Below are positions 1-6,155 of a DNA stretch of 8,138 bases, one piece after another. The stretch is taken from contig JAOZRC010000219.1 of assembly GCA_029940345.1 (NCBI GenBank), positions 1 to 8,138 of the forward strand, given 5' to 3'. A program made the translations under genes and the position numbers. The stretch's first letter is position 1. Each line of letters opens with the position of its first letter. The notes under the pieces are model-generated. The model did not search any database and had not been told where the DNA came from. It saw only the letters and a list, made by a program, of their open reading frames with translations. Source of the stretch: Desulfobacterales bacterium. Its GTDB lineage: Bacteria; Desulfobacterota; Desulfobacteria; Desulfobacterales; JAUCGF01.

Positions 1-9
1 AAATGTAGT

Positions 10-83
10 CGTAGGTTGGGTTGAGGAACGAAACCCAACGAATTCAGGCTGATGTTGGGTTTCGTTCCTCAACCCAACCTACG
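10..83. repeat. REP-like paired inverted repeat
   Basis: Positions 10-39 and 54-83 are perfect reverse complements (30-base arms) around a 14-base spacer. Each arm is itself a small hairpin (GTTGGGTT..AACCCAAC), so this is two inverted REP units side by side. The sequence type resembles the widespread REP palindromes mobilised by REP-associated tyrosine transposases (RAYT, TnpA-REP); no transposase lies in the window. The unit sits about 90 bases beyond the 3' end of the leftward phosphatase gene, where it could also end transcription. The spacer (40-48) and 108-116 share a further 9-base complementarity. Confidence 0.85.
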
Positions 84-175
84 TCTGTGCCGCCTTATGT
101 GGGTAGCCCTGAATTCCGAAGAAATAAAGATGTATGCAGAAAAAGGGGATGAAAATCTTTTCCAGCTCAAGCCCT

Positions 176-862
176 TCAATCAATCTCTTCATATCCAGAA
201 ATAATTTCCACATCACCAACCGGAGATTTAATCTTCATTAAATAAATCTGCCGGTGTTGAGGCGCAAAAATATAAAGCCAATCATTTCTATGTTCGACAC
301 GGTAGCCTGATTCATAGTCCAGGCCGAGCAAGCTTTTTATCAGCATCTTATTGATATTTCTATGGGCGACGACGATGACATGACCTTTTTGAGCAACTGA
401 ACGCAAAATTTCTTGCAGGGGTTTCTGGATTCGAGCGTGAACTGTTTTGAGATTCTCGCCGCCACCAGGCAGCGTTACATTGATTTCATCCCGCAAGAAA
501 TTTTTATACAATTTGGCAGAATAGTCATCAGAAAAATCAATCTTATGTTCACCTTCAAATACACCGAGCTTGACTTCGTTCAGATCAGGGAAAATCGTAA
601 GGGGGATTTTTTTTTCATCACTTAGCGGTTGGGCGGTTTGGATTGTTCTCTGTAAAGCGCTGGTATAGATTTTTACAAGCGGTAACGATTGCAGATGAAA
701 AAAAAGATTCTTTCTCTGCATGAAACCTTTAAAACTGAGAGGGCGGTCCTGCTGTCCCTGGATCAATTGCATAGCATTCCAGTCAGTTTCACCGTGACGA
801 GCCAGCAACAGGCAGTTTTGCCTCAATTTATATAAAAATTCTTTTAGTGAAGGGTATGTCAT
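176..862 (-). CDS. Histidine phosphatase family protein (phosphoglycerate mutase-like)
   Basis: A 228-residue member of the histidine phosphatase superfamily, which transfers phosphate through a phospho-histidine. The signature RHGETDWN is at residues 22-29 (His23 the expected nucleophile). It is followed by an EVKLGVFEGE segment, an LPGGGEN segment and the second conserved histidine in VVAHRNINK (about His167), where many relatives have HG. The substrate cannot be told; sugar phosphate and nucleotide phosphatases share this fold. An upstream TTG would give 252 residues but overlaps the start of the divergent gene. The ATG at 860-862 is preferred because a GAGGT lies 11 bases upstream and the phosphatase fold then begins close to the N-terminus. 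The gene ends in TGA and is divergent from the LicD-type gene. Confidence 0.85.
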   Translation of the reverse strand: MTYPSLKEFLYKLRQNCLLLARHGETDWNAMQLIQGQQDRPLSFKGFMQRKNLFFHLQSLPLVKIYTSALQRTIQTAQPLSDEKKIPLTIFPDLNEVKLGVFEGEHKIDFSDDYSAKLYKNFLRDEINVTLPGGGENLKTVHARIQKPLQEILRSVAQKGHVIVVAHRNINKMLIKSLLGLDYESGYRVEHRNDWLYIFAPQHRQIYLMKIKSPVGDVEIISGYEEID

Positions 863-933
863 AATTAACACAGACCTCAAATATCGAAAAAGGTTAATGG
901 AAATCTCAAACAAAATATGAATGGAGCGACACA

Positions 934-1605
934 ATGAAAAACGAAATGAATCAGAATGAATTGGAAATGTTTAAAGCAACGGGTTTTTTTAAGGAAAAGG
1001 CCATCGCAATTCAACATTTAAAAGATTTTACAGAGATATCAAATAAGCATAATATCGATTATTGTATCATGTTTGGGCTCTTGCTTGGGATGTTAAGGCA
1101 TCGTGGTTTCATTCCCTGGGACGATGATATTGATATTGTTATTTTCGAGTATGACAAATTCATTGAATGCTGCCGGAAAGAACTGGAAGACAGGGGATAC
1201 ATTATCCTACCTGATGTTCGAAATGGCAAAAATTGCGGCTGCCGCTTTTTTCATAAAGATAATCAGAAAACAATTCACAAGCCGGAAATTGGTTTTCCCT
1301 GGATTGGCATCTTTGTTCATGAAATAAATCAAGACAACTCTATCAGTTTCCCACCGGAAAATATCAAGTACGATCCCCTGGATTTTTTCCCGCTTAAGGA
1401 AATTGAATTCATGGAGATTGAAATTAAAATCCCCCAAAATCCTATAGAAGTTTTAAATACATATTTTGGAGAACAAGATTGGATGGAATATTGTATGCCT
1501 TCGATTTTAGACCATCGAAAAGGGCTTTACCCTACGAATTTTCCTCAGAAAAAATTTAAGCTGGACGATGTGATGCGATTTCTAAACGAGAGTAACGCTT
1601 CATAG
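934..1605 (+). CDS. LicD family protein (nucleotidyltransferase-fold phosphotransferase)
   Basis: A 223-residue protein with the LicD/fukutin signature. FGLLLGMLRHRGFIPWDDDIDI starts at about residue 47, and the acidic WDDDID (Asp63-65, Asp67) is the metal-binding nucleotidyltransferase motif. LicD proteins move phosphocholine or related groups onto surface glycans, so a role in envelope polysaccharide decoration is likely; the acceptor is unknown. The family usually has GTLLG, here GLLLG. The ATG is supported by GGAG at 923-926, 7 bases upstream. No signal peptide is seen, so it should be cytoplasmic. The gene is visibly AT-richer than the azl, dsbD and ATPase genes, which suggests horizontal acquisition. 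The 71-base gap to the divergent phosphatase must hold both promoters, but none is convincing by eye. Confidence 0.85.
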   Translation: MKNEMNQNELEMFKATGFFKEKAIAIQHLKDFTEISNKHNIDYCIMFGLLLGMLRHRGFIPWDDDIDIVIFEYDKFIECCRKELEDRGYIILPDVRNGKNCGCRFFHKDNQKTIHKPEIGFPWIGIFVHEINQDNSISFPPENIKYDPLDFFPLKEIEFMEIEIKIPQNPIEVLNTYFGEQDWMEYCMPSILDHRKGLYPTNFPQKKFKLDDVMRFLNESNAS

Positions 1606-1740
1606 AACGGATATTATCGTGAAAACGTGATGAACCCAAAGCGTATTACGACATCCTTTATACTGCACCTAAGGTGGTTTACCTTTTATTGTAAAGCTAT
1701 TCTATAAACGCTTCCGGCTGGCAAATGAACTCATCCGGAT

Positions 1741-2424
1741 TCAGATAACGTTAATATGAATTTCCGAAGCGACATCCGTTTGGGCGGAATCTTTATCGCC
1801 GTAACTGACGCGTTTTTCCACGTTCGCTGAAGAGACGTTTTCAGCGACATCCGATGGCTTTCCAGTGTATTTTTGCTTGTCATACAACGCGGTTAACTCG
1901 TTTAATTCATTTCGTTTGGTTTTAAGGTCCATCAATGCCATATTGGTGCGCAACACCGCCATCATTTTCATTTTATCGGCTTCCGCAACCCCCAGTTTGG
2001 CTTCTTCGATCCTGGCGTCTAAAACGTCTGCCTGATCCTGCATGCGCTCCCGTTCACGAATAAGGGAAGTGACCACCGATTTTAAGACTACGCTCTTTTT
2101 GCGGATGTCTGCCAGGGTTGCTTCCTCCTTAACGCGGGTTTCTTGAATTTCCCCCAATTTGTACTTTAACCTGGCATATTCCTGGCGTTGCCCCTCAATT
2201 TTAATCAGGGTGTTTTTGTTTTCATCCAGCCATTTGCGCTGTTGTCTGATTTCGGCTTCCAGCTGCGCCTTCCGGGTTTCAAATACTGCAGCATCAACGA
2301 TGTGTTGCTCATGATGCCTTACCAAATGGTGATGCCAAAGATAGAGCCATAACGCTAAAAAAATAAGCACCAAACTGGTTGTTGTAACGGCCAACCATAC
2401 AGAAGACGAAATTGCATCAAACAT
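1741..2424 (-). CDS. Membrane-anchored coiled-coil protein, function unknown
   Basis: A 227-residue protein I do not recognise. Residues about 9-31 form one hydrophobic helix (from VWLAVTTTSL on), followed by a His-rich stretch (WHHHLVRHHEQH). Residues about 45-185 are highly charged, rich in Glu, Lys, Arg and Gln with heptad-like spacing (for example LEAEIRQQRKWLDENKN), as in a long coiled coil. The last 35 residues are polar and probably disordered. The likely topology is an N-terminal anchor with a long coiled coil on one side of the inner membrane. The ATG is weakly supported by GTGAG six bases upstream. It stands alone, separated from the azl genes by over 400 bases. It ends in TGA. Confidence 0.7.
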   Translation of the reverse strand: MFDAISSSVWLAVTTTSLVLIFLALWLYLWHHHLVRHHEQHIVDAAVFETRKAQLEAEIRQQRKWLDENKNTLIKIEGQRQEYARLKYKLGEIQETRVKEEATLADIRKKSVVLKSVVTSLIRERERMQDQADVLDARIEEAKLGVAEADKMKMMAVLRTNMALMDLKTKRNELNELTALYDKQKYTGKPSDVAENVSSANVEKRVSYGDKDSAQTDVASEIHINVI

Positions 2425-2615
2425 AAAAAACTCACATCTATTATATAATAAATAGGAAATAGGGTGGTCAAGATGTCAGCCGCATCTGATGCGGCGCCGG
2501 AAACGGAACAGCGTTCCATTTTATAGATATTCAGGACATTTTGAAGGACTTCTTAAAGTCTATATAGAAGGGCGTTAAAATAATTGCAATTCTTTTCAAT
2601 AAAAAATGCAAAAAA

Positions 2616-2812
2616 GGTAATAGTTCACCGCAAAGTCGCAGAGGACGCAAAGACAATAATTATTTTTTTTATGAGAGAAAATATAGTACGAATTGTAATC
2701 AGATTAGAATAATAATCCGCCAGAATCAGCTTTTTCAGCTTTCCGGCCTCTCTGCGGAAAGCTGAAAAGATAACCCTTTGCGCTCTTTGCGTCTTTGCGG
2801 TGAACTATTACC
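2616..2812. repeat. MITE-like element with 37-base terminal inverted repeats
   Basis: The left arm 2616-2652 and the reverse complement of 2776-2812 match at 33 of 37 positions; both begin GGTAATAGTTCACCGCAAAG and then repeat CGCAAAG-type units. The interior is 123 bases, AT-rich, and carries its own perfect hairpin. No transposase gene is inside. Short A-runs flank both ends but are too simple to count as a target duplication. CACCGCAAAG/CGCAAAG intergenic repeats are, from memory, common in Desulfobacterota and related genomes; no copy number can be given from one window. Confidence 0.7.
2732..2768. repeat. Perfect 14-bp hairpin inside the repeat element
   Basis: TTTTCAGCTTTCCG at 2732-2745 is perfectly complementary to 2755-2768 with a 9-base loop. 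The stem base is A/T-rich on both strands, so it could end transcription bidirectionally between the leftward azlD and the next gene. A separate downstream T-tract is lacking, so the terminator role is only possible. Confidence 0.6.
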
Positions 2813-2846
2813 AAAAAAATCAATTCAACAAGGGTGCTTCGGAATT

Positions 2847-3179
2847 CTAAAACCGGCTTAAAAGCCAGAAAAGCAGCATACCCACAATAACGGTGCCGCC
2901 TAATGATTTCGTCTTTAAGGCAAAAAGAAGCGTGGGCAGAGCTGCCAGCAGTTCCGGCTTTAGGAAATCAAGATGCCTTGGTTCTCCGTTTGTCACCAGC
3001 ACAGGCATGAGCAGCGCGCTTAAAATTGCCGCCGGAATCAGGTCCAGCCACCGGACAAACCATTGGGGAAGGCTACGCCGGGATAGGAAAAATAGCGGCG
3101 CCCAGCGTGGCAGGTACGTGACAAGCCCCATGCCGACAATGATCATCAGGTAGTCGTAATCAGTCATCAGCATCTTCAT
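2847..3179 (-). CDS. azlD: AzlD family branched-chain amino acid transport protein
   Basis: A 110-residue, very hydrophobic protein of normal AzlD length, with about three to four membrane helices and the family-like N-terminal segment YLPRWAPLFFLSRR. AzlD is the small partner of AzlC; together they form an inner-membrane exporter of branched-chain amino acids and analogues. It overlaps the end of azlC by 20 bases, so the two are surely cotranscribed and translationally coupled. The start is uncertain: ATGs at 3179, 3173 and 3167 are in frame and none has a clear Shine-Dalgarno. The longest is given. It ends in TAG. Confidence 0.9.
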   Translation of the reverse strand: MKMLMTDYDYLMIIVGMGLVTYLPRWAPLFFLSRRSLPQWFVRWLDLIPAAILSALLMPVLVTNGEPRHLDFLKPELLAALPTLLFALKTKSLGGTVIVGMLLFWLLSRF

Positions 3180-3870
3180 TGCTTTCTGTGCGGATAAATA
3201 CGCAAATTGTCGCTGCCAGAACCGATCCGATAATCACATGTAGGTTGCCCGGTATGATCAGAGAAAAAATAACGGCCAGAACGCCTGCAATGACTGCGGT
3301 AATAATATAGATACCGCCTCTGAGTTGAAAAACCAAGAGACAGATAAACATGCCGATTAACGCAAAATCAATGCCAAAGGCGCCATCCGGTATCCAGGCA
3401 CCGCTGAAACCACCGGCAACGGTGCTGAAAATCCATACCAGGTTGGCCGAGTGGTTCAACACCAGCGCCTGATTCAGATTCCATTGACCGGCTTTAAAGC
3501 GGGAATAATTAATTGCAAAACTCTCATCCGTAACGCCGTAAGCAAAAAGGGAAAGCTTCCGTCTTGTCTCTGGTTTTAAAAACACAGCCAGTGCGGAACT
3601 CATCAAAAGATGTCTTAAATTGACAATAAATGCGGTGGCGATAATGGCGGGTGCGCCTGCACCGGAAGCGATCATGGAAACCGCAATAAATTGGGCGCTT
3701 CCGGCAAAAACGATAACAGACATCAGGCCGATTTCGAGAGGCGTCAAACCGGCTTTGCCGGCCAGTACGCCAAAAGCGATGCCGATGGGGACATACCCAA
3801 GGCAGATGGGCCACGAGGCCGCCAGTCCCGGCATGAAAATTTCCTTGCAAGTATTGTTGATTTTATCCAT
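3160..3870 (-). CDS. azlC: AzlC family branched-chain amino acid transport protein
   Basis: A 236-residue polytopic membrane protein with the AzlC signature near the N-terminus (CLGYVPIGIAFGVLAG), followed by SVIVFAGSAQFIAVSMI, NLRHLLMSSAL, and FAYGVTDESFA, all typical of the family. It is the large subunit of the AzlCD exporter for branched-chain amino acids. The start ATG at 3868-3870 has AAAGGA close upstream. An internal ATG at residue 13 (MPGLAASW) would also give a complete family domain. It is first in the leftward azlC-azlD operon and diverges from the selenoprotein cluster. The C-terminus is acidic (ESNEDADD). It ends in TGA. Confidence 0.92.
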   Translation of the reverse strand: MDKINNTCKEIFMPGLAASWPICLGYVPIGIAFGVLAGKAGLTPLEIGLMSVIVFAGSAQFIAVSMIASGAGAPAIIATAFIVNLRHLLMSSALAVFLKPETRRKLSLFAYGVTDESFAINYSRFKAGQWNLNQALVLNHSANLVWIFSTVAGGFSGAWIPDGAFGIDFALIGMFICLLVFQLRGGIYIITAVIAGVLAVIFSLIIPGNLHVIIGSVLAATICVFIRTESNEDADD

Positions 3871-3908
3871 ACGTCCTTTCGGTATCCTTCATTTTAGCTA
3901 AAAAGTAG

Positions 3909-3935
3909 TTTACACTTTAATTGTAATAATATAAT
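3909..3935 (+). promoter_or_regulatory. Candidate sigma70-type promoter for the selenoprotein cluster
   Basis: TTTACA at 3909-3914 and TATAAT at 3930-3935 are good boxes, but the spacer is only 15 bases. It lies about 100 bases before the ATG at 4039 in an AT-rich divergent region shared with azlC. A small dyad (TTACA 3910-3914, TGTAA 3922-3926) overlaps it and could be an operator. This was found by eye only. Confidence 0.35.
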
Positions 3936-4025
3936 TTAGAGATTGATACAAGTTTTTTATCTTTGTGGAATTGGCTTCAATAAGGTGCAATGGAACCGGG
4001 TCAACCTTTATGAAAGTGAAAACCA

Positions 4026-4033
4026 GGGAGGAG
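4026..4033 (+). promoter_or_regulatory. Strong Shine-Dalgarno deciding the start at 4039
   Basis: GGGAGGAG ends five bases before the ATG at 4039-4041. This fixes the start of the rhodanese-DsbD fusion at the residue that opens with MKNIKPF, rather than at an in-frame ATG at 3943 that has no such site. Confidence 0.85.
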
Positions 4034-4038
4034 TTGTT

Positions 4039-5766
4039 ATGAAAAACATCAAACCGTTTATCATCATCATTGTGACTGCTGCAATTACGCTTGGCAGCCT
4101 ATGGTTCACTAGTAGGACAATCCCCCCCAGAGATGCGACCTGGGATGATATTGTTGCCGAATCTGAAAAAGGCGGCTACCAGCTCATACGCACGGATGAA
4201 CTATGGGAGCGCTATCGCCAGAATTCGGAAAGTATATTGATTGTGGATACACGTCAGGAATGGGAATATCGCACCGGACATATCAAAGGGGCGCTAAATT
4301 TTCCCATGGAACCCACCTGGCTGTCCCGATGGCGGAAAAAAGGGGCGCTTGAGACCTTGTTGGGAGTAGACAAGAGTCGTTTCATCGTTTTCTACTGAGC
4401 AGGCTTGACATGAGTCCGCAGTGACTCCGCCGCCCGTGTGGCTGTAAAGCTTGGCTATCAGAAAGTTTATCGTGAACCCATAGGGTATCCGCAATGGCAC
4501 GCCCAAGGTTTACCGGTCGAGACAGCGCCGGCGGGGCTTTCCGGCATGGTGACGGAATCTGAACCACCAGGACCGCTGCATGGCTGGAAAATGATCTGGA
4601 CATTGTTAGGCATCTTATTCGGAGGCATGGCTCTGAACCTGACCCCGTGTGTCTACCCCTTGATTCCCATCACTGTGTCCTATTTTGGCGGGCGCAGCGG
4701 CAAGGGCCAATTGGTCGGCCACGGATTATGTTACATCGGTGGCCTGGCGCTCACCAACTCTCTTCTGGGTGTGGCGGCCGCCATGACCGGCGGTTTGATG
4801 GGAGCAATGCTTCAAAATCCTATCGTGCTTGCCACGGTCGCCGCCATTTTGGTTATTTTCGCCACCAGTCTTTTCGGATTCTGGGAATTAAGACTGCCTG
4901 GCGGTCTCATGCAAGCGGCCTCAAAATCCTATACCGGCTATTTAGGAACGTTATTCATGGGATTGACTCTTGGAGTGGTGGCGGCTCCCTGTATCGGTCC
5001 CTTTGTTTTGGGATTGCTGACCTGGGTGGCCAGCATGGGGAGTCCTTTGCTGGGGTTTGTCATCTTTTTCACCCTGAGTCTTGGCCTCGGTTTGCCTCTT
5101 TTCTTTTTGGCCATCTTTTCAGGGCGCATCAATGCACTTCCTCGCTCCGGTGAATGGATGGTGTGGGTCAGAAAACTGATGGGTTGGATCCTGGTGGGTA
5201 TGGCCGCGTATTTCATAAGACCGATTATTCCCAAAACGGCAGGAATCTTTTTTTTAGCAGCCGTGGCTTTGGCAGCAGGGCTTCATTTGGGATGGTTTGA
5301 TCGAACCAAGGCCAGCTTTCGGGCATTTGAGTGGTTCCGAACCGCTGTTCTTATCGCAAGCATTGTAATGGCGACGCTGCTTATCGGATCATGGGGTCTG
5401 CAGGGGCCGGGAGTGAATTGGCGATCTTATTCCGATGCACTTTTATCAGAAGCGCAAAGATTAAAAAAGCCGATGATAATTGATTTTTCTGCTAACTGGT
5501 GCAGTCCCTGCCGCGAACTTGATGAGATCACCTTGCATGACGCGGAAATTGTCAAACAGGCCGGGCAGGACTTCATCATGGTCAAAGTCGACCTCACGCG
5601 CAAGGGAATTCCGGTTCATGAACAATTGCTTACAAAATATGAAGTCAAGGGAGTTCCCACAATTGTCTTTTTAGATCATCAGGGCCATGAACGACGCAAT
5701 CTTCGCGTGGTGGATTTCATGCCGGCGGATCAATTTCTGATCCGCATGGCGGAAGCTAGGAAATAG
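4039..5766 (+). CDS. Double-selenocysteine rhodanese-DsbD-thioredoxin fusion protein
   Basis: Read through two in-frame UGAs as selenocysteine, this is one 575-residue protein. Residues about 7-24 are a membrane anchor. Residues about 45-160 are a rhodanese domain with VDTRQEWEY (Asp70, Arg72), GHIKGALNFP and the loop YUAGLTUVRS, where Sec120 is the expected nucleophile and Sec125 the sixth loop position. Residues about 185-455 are a DsbD/CcdA membrane domain with the two conserved cysteines TPCVYP (Cys204) and APCIGP (Cys318). Residues about 465-575 are a thioredoxin domain with WCSPC (Cys488, Cys491) and cis-Pro540. In ordinary DsbD an alpha domain occupies the N-terminus; here a rhodanese replaces it. 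DsbD passes electrons from cytosolic thioredoxin across the inner membrane to periplasmic partners, so the Sec pair should be a periplasmic output (inference). Both halves share frame, and no Shine-Dalgarno precedes the GTG at 4438. It ends in TAG. The alternative is a gene broken by two nonsense changes. Confidence 0.85.
4396..4398 (+). other. UGA codon read as selenocysteine (Sec120)
   Basis: This in-frame TGA follows FIVFY, exactly where rhodanese proteins have the catalytic cysteine. The frame stays open and homologous beyond it (AGLT, then VRSDSAAR..LGY, matching the usual C.GxxC..S..A....LGY pattern). Confidence 0.85.
4411..4413 (+). other. UGA codon read as selenocysteine (Sec125)
   Basis: This is the second in-frame TGA, five codons after the first, at the position of the second cysteine of the CxGxxC active-site loop seen in many periplasmic-type rhodanese proteins. 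Two UGAs hitting exactly two cysteine positions is hard to explain by random decay. Confidence 0.83.
4412..4427 (+). promoter_or_regulatory. Candidate bacterial SECIS hairpin for the UGA at 4396
   Basis: GAGTC (4412-4416) pairs with GACTC (4423-4427) around the six-base loop CGCAGT. A lower GGC (4402-4404) to GCC (4429-4431) pairing across an internal loop is also possible. The apical loop starts 18 bases after the first UGA and has G among its first two bases, as bacterial SelB-binding hairpins usually do. The second UGA lies at its base. The folding was done by eye. Confidence 0.5.
4432..4442 (+). promoter_or_regulatory. Weak candidate SECIS hairpin for the UGA at 4411
   Basis: GCC (4432-4434) pairs with GGC (4440-4442) around the loop CGTGT, about 21 bases after the second UGA, with G at loop position 2. 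Only three firm base pairs are seen, with one more pair and a wobble below a mismatch, so the stem is weak and an alternative fold is likely. Confidence 0.3.
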
Positions 5767-5807
5767 CCGGAATGGCAAAATCCCATAAATTTATTAATCT
5801 TCATAAG

Positions 5808-5813
5808 AGGAGG
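5808..5813 (+). promoter_or_regulatory. Shine-Dalgarno deciding the start at 5819
   Basis: A perfect AGGAGG lies five bases before the ATG at 5819-5821. It sets the start of the small thioredoxin-like gene upstream of its in-frame UGA, so the UGA at codon 16 is internal to the gene. Confidence 0.9.
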
Positions 5814-5818
5814 AAAAC

Positions 5819-6136
5819 ATGCTGAAAGTCAGATTTTTTTATAATGAGCCCAATGGAAAACCTTGAAAGCATTTCAAGAAGATGTTGCCCGGGCTGGGTG
5901 ACAAGTATGACATCCTAATCGAAACCATGTCCAAACCTAAGGCGGAATATAACACCGACGAATACTTCGAGCTGGATCTGCCGGTCGCTCCCGCCGTGAT
6001 GGTAGGCGAAGAAATCGTTGTTGAAGGGTCCGATGTTGCGGACGAAAAGCTTGAAAGCGTCATCTGTAAACACCTCGGACTGTCACCGCCTGAGCCGCGG
6101 AAAAAAGGGATATTCGGTCGTATTTTTAAAAAATGA
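5819..6136 (+). CDS. Small thioredoxin-like selenoprotein (Sec16)
   Basis: A 105-residue protein when the UGA at codon 16 is read as selenocysteine. The N-terminus is a beta strand (KVRFFYNE) followed by PNGKPU, so a GKPU motif stands where thioredoxin and glutaredoxin relatives have CxxC. LPVAPAVMVGEEIVVEG at about residues 54-70 looks like the thioredoxin-fold cis-proline strand (Pro58) and following hairpin. Cys83 is the only cysteine; there is no second redox residue beside Sec16, so a partner may resolve the bond. The C-terminus is basic (PRKKGIFGRIFKK) and may touch the membrane. No signal peptide is visible, so it is probably cytoplasmic. It lies 52 bases after the rhodanese-DsbD fusion and is likely cotranscribed, possibly as its electron partner (inference). 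It ends in TGA; I do not recognise a named family. Confidence 0.8.
5864..5866 (+). other. UGA codon read as selenocysteine (Sec16)
   Basis: This in-frame TGA is followed by 90 further sense codons in the same frame that complete a thioredoxin-like fold. It stands at the end of the first strand and loop, the usual redox-active position of this fold. Confidence 0.8.
5881..5914 (+). promoter_or_regulatory. Candidate bacterial SECIS hairpin for the UGA at 5864
   Basis: CCC (5888-5890) pairs with GGG (5896-5898) around the loop GGGCT. TTG (5885-5887) pairs with CAA (5902-5904) across a three-base bulge, and GATG (5881-5884) with CATC (5911-5914) further down. The loop begins 24 bases after the UGA and opens with G, within the usual spacing for bacterial SECIS elements. 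Folded by eye. Confidence 0.5.
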
Positions 6137-6155
6137 AGTGCAAGGAGAAACCGCA

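Larger units (their letters stand above)
2425..2846. other. Gene-free intergenic stretch with hairpins and a MITE-like element
   Basis: No coding sequence with a credible start is visible on either strand. The left part holds a short perfect hairpin at 2479-2495 (GCCGCATC-T-GATGCGGC) and another at 2505-2517 (GGAAC-AGC-GTTCC) followed by an AT-rich run. Either could act in transcription ending, though neither has a clear T-tract. The right part is filled by the 197-base inverted-repeat element annotated separately. Confidence 0.6.

Noticed and set aside
863..934. N-terminal extension of the phosphatase to TTG 934
   Set aside because: It overlaps the divergent start codon region, uses a TTG and adds no family homology; the ATG at 860-862 has a GAGGT upstream.
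2732..2768. Classic Rho-independent terminator
   Set aside because: The stem is strong but no separate T-tract follows on either strand, and it is nested within a larger inverted repeat; kept only as a hairpin.
3943..4038. N-terminal extension of the rhodanese fusion to the ATG at 3943
   Set aside because: The extension (MIQVFYLCGI...) would precede the membrane anchor, lacks a Shine-Dalgarno and lies right at the candidate transcription start.
4396..4413. Pseudogene or sequencing error explaining the two TGAs
   Set aside because: Both fall on expected cysteine positions, the frame is otherwise intact over 575 codons, and the next gene shows the same pattern. An error cannot be fully excluded without reads.
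4647..5153. 168-codon open frame inside the DsbD region in another frame
   Set aside because: It is a shadow of the conserved membrane domain and shows no recognisable protein family.
4438..5766. Independent DsbD gene starting at GTG 4438
   Set aside because: No Shine-Dalgarno precedes it, the start would fall in the middle of the rhodanese domain (before VAVKLGYQ), and the frame is continuous with the upstream rhodanese.
4039..6136. UGA reassigned to tryptophan or glycine throughout
   Set aside because: TGA ends the phosphatase, the coiled-coil gene, azlC, the small thioredoxin-like gene and the ATPase, and the internal UGAs fit cysteine positions rather than Trp or Gly.
5882..6136. Small protein starting at ATG 5882
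   Set aside because: It would lack the first strand and redox loop of the thioredoxin fold and has no Shine-Dalgarno, while ATG 5819 has a perfect AGGAGG.
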